Source of the DNA: Ascidia mentula | Taxonomy: Eukaryota; Chordata; Ascidiacea; Phlebobranchia; Ascidiidae | DNA: 64,000 nucleotides | Direction: 5' to 3' | NCBI GenBank assembly: GCA_947561715.1 | Contig: OX387205.1 | Location: forward strand, 13,087,001 to 13,151,000 | Shown here: one piece after another, positions 1-11,500 of the stretch | Layout: every line of letters starts with the position of its first letter | Position numbering within the stretch: position 1 is the first letter of the stretch | Notes under the pieces: model-generated | The model's input: only the letters and a program-made list of their open reading frames with translations | What the model was told of the DNA's origin: nothing | The model's database searches: none | Program-made: the position numbers and the translations under genes

Positions 1-3000
1 TATTTCACTGGCACAAGACCACATCATGAAAAAGATGCTTGCATACTTTCCAAGCAAAAACTGGCTTGTCAGGGTTCACAAGGTAAATGTGTAGAAACAT
101 TTTGTTTTTGGTGATGATTTCTATGCTATTTTTTGTAGTATGACTGCTTTACATTTTTCAATTCTTAAGAGAAAAAAATTAGCAAAACTTTTTTAACTGG
201 TGGCATTCTAGGCACATTGCGTTTGGAGGTAAATAAGGTTTGATTCTTCTGATAATATAAAGCGTGTTAATTATGATTTAGGTATGGACTGGTGGAGACA
301 CTGATGAACCCACTGTAAGAATGCCTGTGTTCGCTTTTATTTTTACAAAGTTCCAACAAATGCCAATGAAGATATTAGAAGTATGCTTAGAGGATTCTGT
401 GAAACCAACTCGACTACAATCTGAGGTAATCTGAGCTTCAAATTTAAAAATGCTCCACATTCATAAAAATATAGAATATGTGGATGACAAGGATCAATGT
501 GTGTATTTTTACGTGGTTTACAACAATTTGTTGTAAATGTTGCACTCCTTGTCACATGCTACAAGTAGTACCAACATAATCCTTATCCCTTCTTTCTTGT
601 GTTTTTGTCACGTTGTGAAAATGTCTCTCTGGATGGCAGACAAAGTGTCATCAATAAATCTACATAACTTTTATACCAAAAGGACAGTTCCTTTAGAAAA
701 CTTCAATTAATTTATTAAAGCAATGCCCAACAGCTGTTGAGTCTGTTTATTGTGTAGGAAGATGTTATTGACTTTATAAAAGCGCAGCAATACTACTCCA
801 TGGTCCGGAACTCATTGGCCAAAAATGAGGCCAATATGGATATGCCACCAATTGAACTGTTTACCAGCGGTATGTTAGTTGCCCTTTTGTTCATTCACTA
901 AAAATTGATCTTAATGTAATATTACATGTTATTGTGCGTCAGACTGGAGGTTAAATTGTTTTCGTTTAAGAACAAGTCAACCTTCCAAGATACAAGATAT
1001 ATGTCATTGACCTGAAAGAATTTAATCCTTCATTGAAATTTGGAATCTTCATTATTCCACATGGGAGGGAAATGGAATGGTTGTTTTCAAATTACAAAGG
1101 CATGTATGATTTACATTTTTTTTTACAGTAAACATTAGGTCAAACATGATATCCTTGTGTCAATTGAATAATCAAAGGTGTAGGCATTATTATGTGGCAC
1201 TGTACTGATTTTGGAAGATAGCATACAATAGTTTGGCACTGTTTAACGAGTTAGCTTTGTCTCTTTTTGTTAGTTTCTATTATGATAAATTTGGTACATG
1301 CGACAAGGTTTTTTCATGGATTGCTTATTTCTGTCACAAGACTTTACTTGGCCACCACTGATTTTAACCATTTTGAAGTTTTGCAACAAAAAAGGGATTT
1401 TTAAACTCATTACATCTTTTTGCATAAAATGCTTTGTAGGACGCCAACAAGTGGCAGAAAGTGCAGGTTTCAAGCGACTTGCCATAGTTGCACTTAGCCG
1501 GGATCACGATTACAGTGAAGGAATGAAAGGAATTCAAAGTGAACTATCATCTCGAGTGATGGAGCTTGCTCCTGCCAAATTACCCGAAGATTATAAAGTA
1601 AGGAAAATCTCATGAGAATTACAAAAGCTTTTGTTTATGAGAGTTTTATAACCCATTGTACTTTTGCATATATACATTTCCTTCAAGTTACTCTTGCCTT
1701 TAAGACTAATTTGTTTATTTATTTGCCTTTAAAAGTAACTGAAGGGCTCATTATAATCAGACATATTTCAATGTCAGTGTGTCCATTGCAACACCAACAT
1801 CACCTGTTGCTAAATATTTCAAGTAATGCTATTTGATTATTATGTGAGACAACTATTTTTGCTAATTAAGTCATGTTTTCAAGTCATATATCTTATCATA
1901 CACATGTAACATATAGCAGTTCAAGTGTATAGTGTAACATGGCTTACGCTTAAACTGTCAGGTACCGTTCTTGTCGATCGGTGGGGATAACATCGGAGAG
2001 CGTCACATTCGACATCGCTCCAGATCCAAATTTTCTGGTTCATTTGTTGTCGAAGATTATATTGGTGATGAGGGTGTCTGGTTTAGACAGCTGGTGTTTG
2101 AAAATCATGGTGCCACAGTACAAAGTGTTACCAAGCTGATTACCAAAACACCAAGTAAGTAACAGAATTTTGTGTAATGTGTTAGAACACATAGAACTAT
2201 CGTGCCTATTGCTCTGTTGTAATTCCATGACTTTGTTGTTTGTTGTTCCTGAATTGCATGTCACAGATTTGATTAGAATAAGAAACTGCCTATGTAGAAA
2301 AATTAATTCTTGAGCATTTTGTAATTAACTTAATCAGGGTTTCTCAACATCATTCAAAAAATAAATTTCAGTGTGACCCCTTGATGGGTCGCCAACATGT
2401 TAATTGTATTGCATTAAATAACAGAAAGGGAAAAAATATGCAGACTTCCACAAAACTCTATATGTTTTGATGCGGTTGTGACCCATATTTTAAGCAGCTC
2501 TGAACTAATTGGCTTTGATCTGAAGTCTGATGCTAAATATAAATTCAATACCTTTCAAATGAAATAATGTAGTTGGTGTAAAGAACGTAACTAACCAAGG
2601 GTTGGACATAGCTAGTAATAAAGGTCATAACGTTGCTAACATTTTTAAGTTTTTAAAGAAATAGTTCTATTCTGTGTTAAGTTCATTATCTGCATTATTT
2701 CTTTTTTATACAGAAACTACATCTAAGAAGAATTCTAGACGAAGACAGAAGCAGAAAAACAATATTGATGTCAACTCCTTGGTGCCTGATCCATTATATT
2801 TGGCATCACAATATTCACAAGTCATGGCAGCAGGCCTGACAAGTACAATGTATGTAATTAATTTAAATGAGCAGCAATACTTGCATAGTGTATGTGCTGC
2901 TATTACACATACTAAACTTTATGTGGGCTGTGTAAATTTTTGTGATAATAATAGTAGTCTCAGACTAATTAACTACTTTACCAAATTTTTCGATGTCACC

Positions 3001-3961
3001 TTTTGCCTATTGCTATCTTCAGAATATTGTACACATTTTGTTGATTTAAAAAGATTTATTTAACATACATGTGTATGAAATACATATTTGTTTGCTCAGC
3101 GATTCTTTGCAAGACAAGTTCAAAGTGTTGGTGATTGGACTTGGAGGTGGTACATTGAGCCACTACCTTCTCCATGTGTTTAAGCACTGCCACATTACTG
3201 CGGTAGAATTGGATGAAGAAGTTGCTCGCGTCGCAACTAAGTGGTTCGGTCTGGACAACAAACTTTATGAGTCACGATTGAAAGTTGAAGTTGCTGATGG
3301 ACTGGAGTTTGTTAAAAATTTTGTTGCATCAAATAAAACTGGCTCACAGGGTATGTTCAAATCCTTCTGATGCAATTGTAAATGTTTTTTTATATAGCAA
3401 CAACATAGGCTTAGGATTGATGTAATTTTATTTGTTAGTAATTCTTAATGCTAGAACGTGTATTAATTTCCCATCAGAACTGTTTGATGTAATTGTTCTT
3501 GATGCAAACTCAAATGACTTGACAAAAAGCTTACAATGTCCTTATGAACCATTTGTTGAAATTGAAATGATTGGAAACATGGCAAAAATGCTCAAGGAAA
3601 AAGGTAAAGAATTGTTTTAGTTTATTTTTATATCACAACACAAATAAGTACACTTTTTGTATTTCTAGGTTGTTTGCTCTTAAATATGTTGTCCCGAGAC
3701 CATTCTGCCAAGGAAATGGTGGTGAATCGTGTCAAGCAAGTTTTCAATGGTGTTTACCACAAAAAATGTGGCACTGACCTCAATGAAATTCTAATTTGCT
3801 TGAAAAAACCTGAAGAAAGCAGTGAAAGTAAAAATAATGAACAAGTCCATGAAATTGAAAGCTGGATTGCGAAGGCAAAAGAATGGGAAAATGTTTACAA
3901 ACAAAAGAATGAAACTTTGTATTTGTGTGGAATGCTTGAAAATGTTGTAAAAATGTCGTAG
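1..3961 (+). CDS. METTL13: METTL13 (eEF1A lysine and N-terminal methyltransferase), 3' part
   Basis: Cytosolic dual methyltransferase; in the human protein the N-terminal domain methylates eEF1A Lys55 and the C-terminal domain its N-terminus. The window opens inside the gene. Exons read as 1-82, 282-425, 758-869, 971-1099, 1440-1597, 1962-2154, 2714-2849, 3100-3350, 3478-3603 and 3669-3961 (TAG stop), with all phases consistent. The first exons give the linker (MKKMLAYFPSKNWLVRVHK, FIIPHGREMEWLF, RVMELAPAKLP, FLSIGGDNIGER) and the last four the spermidine-synthase-like C-terminal Rossmann domain: motif I VLVIGLGGGTLSHYL, acidic post-I residues AVELDEEVA, VADGLEF, FDVIVLDANSND, and CLLLNMLSRD. 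Intron 4 would use a GC donor (AAAG|GCATGT at 1100). The neighbour on the right is convergent. Identification is by remembered alignment to human METTL13 and is strong. Confidence 0.93.
2335..2502. mobile_element. Probable hAT-type MITE in METTL13 intron
   Basis: The segment starts CAGGGTTTCTCAACA and ends GCAGCTCTG, with GTGACCC and GGGTCGCC motifs inside, the pattern of hAT-derived elements in many animals. Flanks AACTTAAT (2327-2334) and AACTAATT (2503-2510) could be a diverged 8-bp target duplication. Terminal repeats match poorly, so the call is tentative. It lies in the intron between exons 1962-2154 and 2714-2849. Confidence 0.4.
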
Positions 3962-4504
3962 CTAGTACTGGATTTCTTTTCTTTTCATTTTACCCTTTTT
4001 TAATATCGCGCTTGGACAAACTTGTCCGAAATTTCTCCATGGCATGGTGCTAACATGTGAAACAACCTAACTGCCAAATCAATGTTATGTTGCTGGTCTA
4101 TCTAACTATCTTGCAAGCTATTTTTTTATTCAGAAAACAAAATGTCGTGAAAAGACATTAAAATGTCTGGCAATTAGTAAACTGGCAGAAAACAGTGAAA
4201 TGTTTGAAATTTCAACAGTGACTCATAACAATATCAGTAAACATACGTGGCTGGCATCAGGTTTTTGTGCCATTTACATTTCTACAAAAGTTCAATCTAA
4301 TATGCTGTCTCCTGACTATGTAAGCAACATTTTAGCCCAATTCTCCAAGTTAAACATTGCATTCAAATCTCAGCTTGTGTACACATTTTCTTATAATGTT
4401 TTAAAATCCTAACTAAAGTTAACAATTTAAACTGAAAATGGTGCACATCTAATACAGTAACATTTACATAGTATCAATTGAACTGACTGAAACTTAAAAC
4501 AAAA
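3962..4504. other. METTL13 3' flank
   Basis: About 540 bases after the METTL13 stop. AT-rich, presumably its 3' UTR and the gap to the convergent gene. I see no clear AATAAA on the plus strand before 4674 (AATAAA at 4675), so the end of the transcript is not fixed. Open frames here are short and show no family features. Confidence 0.5.
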
Positions 4505-5566
4505 ATCATGAAACAAAGTTTATTATGTCAAACGACAAACATTGGATTATAAAATTGCACAAGCCGGTGTGAAATATTTAACAGCACTAAGACAGTACTT
4601 GTTCCAACTACAATGTCATTTTTCAGTAAGCTTAGCACAATGGGTTTTGTCTGCTTGCTACACTAAGCATTTGTAATAAAGTAATAGTTGTTACTAAAGC
4701 AACATCACAAAATAATCTCATTACACAGGAACTTCTAGTGACCTGGTATGCAAGATTGAGTTTCAAACCAACAGGTATGCAATAAATGTGTGACAGAATG
4801 AACGTGTATTCATCATGTAAGAATACGCACCTGTGCCTACAGGAGTTAACAAGAAAAGCATAGAAAACATAAGTGAACACTTCCCGATTGTGGAAGATCG
4901 ATATGAATTTGCTATTCGCATAAGAGTGGTAAAAATCCTACCACCCCGAAACATAATGTCACTGTTATTACGTAAGCACAGTGCACTAAAAACAATTGCT
5001 TCTGATTTGAGAAATAATAAAACATGACAAAATAACACTTAACTAATGGTGCCCAAGGGGGCAAGATTACATTGAATTATAAATAAAAGTGATGAAATCC
5101 GAATAATAGACATTTACAAAAAGAATTACCAAGCATATTTCAAGGCATAACAAAAACTTGGGACACGGTTTTGGAATGTGCAAACCACATCAAATGAGTA
5201 TTATGATTGGAAAAATGCTAATGTAGTGGCGTAAAAGTTTGAAAATGCATTTCAGGAAAACTCTGTTATTCAGATGTTCTTGCAGTAACACAGTACATCA
5301 CAATGTTACCGATTTTTGAATGGCTTTAGAAAACCGAATAAAAACAGAGTAAAAGCAAATGTCTTCACGCACAAACTAAGAGGATTGATGGCATGACAAA
5401 GCATCGCTTGTCAGATTTAAGTATCAGTAAGACCGTAACTAGAAGCAGCAGTAACCACATAGTAATTTGTTTACAGAAGAGCATGATACCAAGTATCGTG
5501 GGGAGCTGCATAATAGCAAAAGAAAAAGATAAGATTTACAACGCAAAAAAAGTCAGTAACTTTGAT
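4505..5566 (-). other. Probable 3' UTR of the taperin-like gene
   Basis: One kilobase downstream of the TAG at 5567-5569 on the minus strand, without introns or coding features I can defend. A minus-strand AATAAA (plus-strand TTTATT at about 4519) is a candidate polyadenylation signal. The two transcripts would then end close together tail to tail. Confidence 0.45.
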
Positions 5567-8500
5567 CTAAAACAGAATATCAGTGGAAGAATCGATTGAA
5601 CTAAAAGCTGACACGTCGTCAACCGGAATTGCGTCAGTTGATGTCATGGTAACGTCGGTTTGTTTTGTAGTGACGTCATCGTCGTCTTCGGCGGTTAGTT
5701 TATCTTTCATGGAGAGCAAGTATTTCGGAGTGTATTTTCCAAGCTGGCTGTCTTCTGTTGGAAACAAGGCACGCTTGTGGTTAATGGAAATTTTAGGACG
5801 GACAAATGTTACTGTCGACGAACTTAAAATGCTACTTTCATGTACTGGGATATAGTTAACGCCTACGATGACAACTGTTTGTGGTAAAAAGTGGTAAATT
5901 TTAGAAATTATGCAGGAGAACGACTTACTTCCAGACCCCGGCAGTTTGTTGAGCTTCGATTTCTGTTCCATAGAAATCTCATGGTCTTCTTGAAGAAGCG
6001 ATCTTTCAGATGGGTATTGATAAACCGTCTCAAGACGCTCTTGTTTGAAGCAAACGTTGTACGTCTAAAATACAGCAGGCCAATTACTAAATACCCTAAA
6101 GTAAGGGATGGCAACTAAACAATTAATAAGGTGTAATAAACAAAACTTCAGTGTCAAACCTTGATTCTATTTCGTAGTGGAAGAAACAATTAGCCGTAAT
6201 TTCAGTTACAGTATTATTTTATTTTTTTGTATATTAGTTTTCACATTATAGTATAGAGCACCCTAAACAAATTTTAAGGAACACTCTTTCAGTCGAATTT
6301 TTGCGGTTTGTTTACAGCACATAGCAAAACTACAACATATTATAGTCAAATATAATGTTTTTGTTGCTGCCAGGCATATTGTAACTTAATAATCTGTTCT
6401 TCTGGCAAAGATAAAACGTAACTTTATTCACCGACGTTTCGCCTGTTATTCAACAAGGCTTCCTCAAGGTAATGGTACAGTGTGTGCTGTACAATGCATA
6501 CAGTCAACTACCTTTTTATCAAGGTATCAAACAATAAAATGCCATATCTTACCACAGTTTTACGATTCTTCTTGGACAGCGTGCAGTGTTCCAGTTTCAC
6601 GTAACCCCCGATAACTTGAATCTGATCCACAGTCGGTTTTCTCTTTCCTTTGCCCTGAACTTTTCCATCCTCCGTCGTGTCGTTGGCTTTTGCTGCAGAA
6701 TTCTGACTCGGTTTGATGACCATCGTCCTCGGCGACCCGGCGGGATCGAATGTCTGCGAGAAATAACGAGTTTTGAAAGATTGAGTACACAAGAAGCATG
6801 CACTGATGATTGTCTGAAGAATCTGTTTACAATAACGCGGCCCATGTTTACAAAATTAAACGGCGGATTGCTCATTGCCATGGTTACACACAACATAAAC
6901 ACGACAAGTCACCACAGACAAAATATGCATTTGCAAACTCAACGAACCGTGGTCGTTTTGGTTGTGATAGGGGGCGCTGCGGACTTTTTAAACTTCTTCG
7001 GGTCGAAAACGAAGCTTTTGCCTCCAAAAGCCCCGCCCTTGGACGGTTGCATGCCGCCTTTTCGTGGCCCAAACATATCCTTGACAGAAGGTGCCGAAGT
7101 ATTTGTAGAATTTGTACTGCTGGCCACTGTTGTTTCAACAGGTTTCGGTTTTGTCTCCGTCTTGCGGTTTGTGACAGTTTTGACTTCTTGGACGTGGTTA
7201 AAATTGGACCTGACAACATTGTTCTTAGGTGCTGGTGCTGCTACCTTAATAATTACGTCATCAACTGATGACGCAGGCAGTGGTTTGGTGACTTTTGGAA
7301 GGCTGTGGTTAACCTCTTTTACTGGCGTCTGGGTTTTTTGCTTGTTCAATATTTCACCTTTTGCGATGTCTGCTTTGACGTCTTTTGTTGATTCTGGCTT
7401 CGATTGAACTTTGTGGATTTCAACCACAACTGGGCTCTTCGGCCTCTCAGTTTTCAAAACCGGGGGACTTATAGTTGGTGATGGCTGTTTAACAGGCTTC
7501 GCTGCAACTGTGCTGTTTTGCGTTTTCGCCTTGGGTATTATACGTAACGTTTTCGATTCCTTCATAATCTCATTAGCGTAGATTGCACCGGGCGTCTTCA
7601 ACAAGGAAGGATCCATTGACGTTTTGCCCAGATCAATTATCTCGAAATTATTTTTCTTTACTTCTGTTTTCGCGAAATTGTTTTTCTTCACATCTGTTTT
7701 CTGCGCAACAGGTTTAACAGCAGCAACATCTTTAGGCTTTGTCTGCTTTTGGTGCTGGTTTCCAGCTATTCTATTTGCAGTTTTAGCTCTTGGTGGAGCA
7801 ACAGGAGGCACGTCGGTCTGTGGAATGTTCTCTTTGTCCAGCGCTGGAAGTTTTTTTACAGGCTTGGTCGTTTCTTGAAATTTACTTGTGTCAATTACGA
7901 ACGATTCTACAGAGGGCAACACTGTCACTTTTTGTGTGGTCTCAGCCGGAGTTTTATGCTGTGTCTTGGACGTTTCCACTTTGTCAACGTCACTGGCTGG
8001 AAGAGGAACCGAATCGTGGCCCCCGGAATGCAAATCAACCGAATATTCGAGGTTCGGTGCCTGCTGTTGATTCTTGTTGCTCTTTGTCGCCGCTATCGGC
8101 GGACTAGAATGCTTGGGCGAGCCCGAAGAATGCAGACTGGCAATATCCACATTTTTCGGTTCTGCTTTTTTGGGAGAATCGTTCTTGACTTGCAGAACGG
8201 GCGTGGAGAACTTCCGCGTTGGTGACGTCACCTTGCGTACGCCGTGAGATTGGGAAAATGACCTTGGTGTGTAGAAGTCAAGAGAGCTGGCCTTGCTGGT
8301 GTTTGCAAGCTTGGGGGTGTGGGACGTTGTGGTTGTTGGCTTGGCGGGAGCGGAGAAAGTCCGGTGGTAAACAGGATCCTCTCTTTCTTCAGGCTTTTCA
8401 GACGCAGCTTCGGGTTTGACTGCAATAAAGAGTCCCTTGTTATATACACGTGGTAAAGGAGGAGATTTCGAGAATTTTCGTGTTATTAAAGTTGTTTTGT

Positions 8501-11500
8501 CTCAAGCGTTAAGACACTGGAAAAGAGCAATCAAGCGACAAAATACGGCTTACTGCAAAATTTTTTTTATTTGTAGACTGCAATTAAGTAACAACATGAA
8601 ACTAGCAAACTTATCACATAAGCAAGTTTTATTAATTTTGGTGAACTGCATACAGGGCTACTGTTTCGACTTAATACATCTCATCAGTGCAACTATGGTG
8701 ACTTACTACGACCTTTCCAGCTTCAACTTTTAGTAAGTAAATGCACTGATGATACCTACTAGGTCGTACAGCTCACTAAAAATTACCACAGTTCACAGAA
8801 AACAGGCGTGTATTGCCCCTTTCTGTGATCTGATTACAATCAGAGAGTTAAAATTGTGAAAAACATTTCATAAATTCGCGTGCATTTTACCTGCGTTCAA
8901 GACGTTGTCTGAACTCTGGGCACGTCTACGTTCGATGGGACCTTGCTTTCCATCGGCAAATCTGTCTTTCAGCCGATTCACAATTCCGCTTTCTGGCATT
9001 TCCTTGTCAGATTCCTTTGTTCCGTGTTCAGCACCCTGTTAAAGTGGACGGTGAATTAATTTCAGTTCATTAAACCAACCACAAATACAACGTCGATTTC
9101 ATTACTTTCTTAGACTGGTATGTTGTGTTTTTTTCATAAAAACATACCATCTGGAATGAAGTAAATGCATTCAAAGGTTGAAATCAAAATATTAACAGAC
9201 ACAATGTGGCAAAATTTAAACTCTTGCTAATAAGCAAAGTTTCATGTGAAACATATTCGACAGAATACCTAATTGGTATATGTTGACCAAATTACCTTCC
9301 TATGTCGATATTTTCTTTGCAACACATGCGCCATTTGCAGTTAAATTTCTTCATGTTCATATACCAGTAAGAAAAAGGCATATTTTAGAAGCCATTCCAA
9401 AAACCCTAGACCGTATTTTAGGTAATTTTGACCGAATACCTCATTGTCTGTTGCCGCATCTTTCTCAATGATCACAATGCTCTCGGTTTTGATGACGTGG
9501 AATCCTCCAGGCGGAAACTCCTTTGTAGGAGAAGTGGGAGTGGGAGATTTGTGATCGCCCGCTGACATTTTACGGTGACGTTCTTGTTTCACGAAAATGT
9601 TGTCGGATACCTGGGGATAATTTTAACAGTTTTTAAATCAAAAGAACGGCGCACGATACAAAATGATTTGGTAACACGACTGTAAAAACGCACGTGCTAA
9701 AGAAAAATCAGATAAAGCAAGTGCTACAAGCCAGAGATATTTTTCGCACAAGTTCACGAATAGATAGTTAAGAAGCAGTCAAGAAAAAAATCAACATTTA
9801 AGTGCTTACTACATTCACGAAAACGTTTATTTTCAGGTTAAAATCAATTAGCTTGGTATTTTATACAAATATATTTCGCTTTTAAGAAAAAGCGCCCTCA
9901 GTGTCTTAAGGATGGAAATCATGAGAGTTATTGAAACAGAATAGGGAATGATTTCCGGGATTACTTAATCAGAATCAAAGTGCTTACTTTCATAATATGT
10001 TCATTCAAAACTGCTTGTCCGTTTTCTTTTCCACCTGTGTCCATTCTATGCTTGGCGGCCTCCGCTTTTGTTTGCAGCCTTTTGAGCAGTTCCCTTTTCC
10101 ATTCTGGAACCTGGGAGTAAAAAAAATCACTTACAGATACTCTGCTATCCTAACTGCGCTACTGTGGATATAGCAAGATCTTCACAGATATACCACTTTT
10201 TTTCAAGTTCCAACTTGAAACTTGTGTTTAACGATTTAAATTTAGGATCAACCACGTTGTCTAAAGTTTGCTTACAAGTTTTAAGATTCATTACCAAGCT
10301 ATTACATATTGAGACTACCGTGCAAGTTACCTAACTCGAGCAACTCATAACAACCCATTCTAACATAATGACAGCCAACTGAAAACCGTTACGCGCCGAG
10401 TTCAAGCAGCAAAAGTTAACCCAGTTCCAAGCCATAAGTCGAGGCGACACAAATCTCACCGGTTACAGACAACGGATTCTTTTCACAGTAAGTGTGCTAC
10501 CACCTATAACACACCAGCGTTCGTCCCTCCCATGCGGCCTACACGCGCGACAGATTGAAAATGAGTCACCTCCGTTCCCGCTGCGAGAAGCCACATGCCG
10601 TTTTTCGTTCAATGCAAGAGTTCACCTTGTTTTAAAGGCGGTATGAAAGGTTTCAAAAGCGTCGGCTAGTGTGGACCGCGCAATTACACGTTGGAAAATT
10701 CGCAAGCGGAAATTAAACTTACCTAACTAGCAATTAACCTGCTGTACCGCTCACGCCGTATTCTTTCCAAGTCTAGCGCACAATTCCTGACCCTTATATT
10801 TAGATTGAAATCCACGTAACTGTGGGCTGAATTTCTCTGACCCAGACTGTGCTTACTATACATTTATAACCCAGACAACTTGTACTTTCTGCCAAAAGAA
10901 AATTTTCGCAACAATGAAAGTAGCAACCATACCGATGTGTAGAATTTCGCGTAAGGACACGCTGTAACTTTGCGTTTCCAAAACGCCATTGAAGAACCAA
11001 CGGGATTTAAGCGTTAGAAACAGCACCTAACTGATGACTTTCCACACCTTTCGGCAAAGAATGGCGGTTAACCAACCAACACCCAGCTTAAACCACGATG
11101 ACCGGGAAGCGCTAAATGTTGCTCCTGCGCGATATTTTCATCAAAGGGCGCACGATTGAGTAAATCGGCCCACGACCGTCGTTTTAAGTCCACCCGATGG
11201 ACGGCCAAACAAAAACAACTTTAATTGCGCTAAATTGCGCTCCGGAAAACGTATTTTTGGAACTTGAACGATTACTTTACAGAAATTATTCAACAACAGA
11301 AAACTCTGACGCAAAGAACCACGCTATTGTCTATTGTAGGCTGTTATTACACAAGAAGAAGCGAATTAAACGCCCATGCAAGCAAAAAAAAACATACACT
11401 GCAAAAAGTGTGCAGTCACCGCGTAGTAAAATTAAGAGTAAAACCTAACGTTTCGCATTCCGTCACCTTTATATTGACTTCAAGATTCAAAAACAGAAAC

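Noticed and set aside
4632..5038. Minus-strand frames of 82 and 91 codons
   Set aside because: They sit in the expected 3' UTR of the taperin-like gene, overlap each other and show no motif.
6586..7407. Plus-strand open frame of 273 codons
   Set aside because: It lies opposite the long low-complexity exon of the taperin-like gene, which has matching splice phases and family motifs; this is an antisense shadow.
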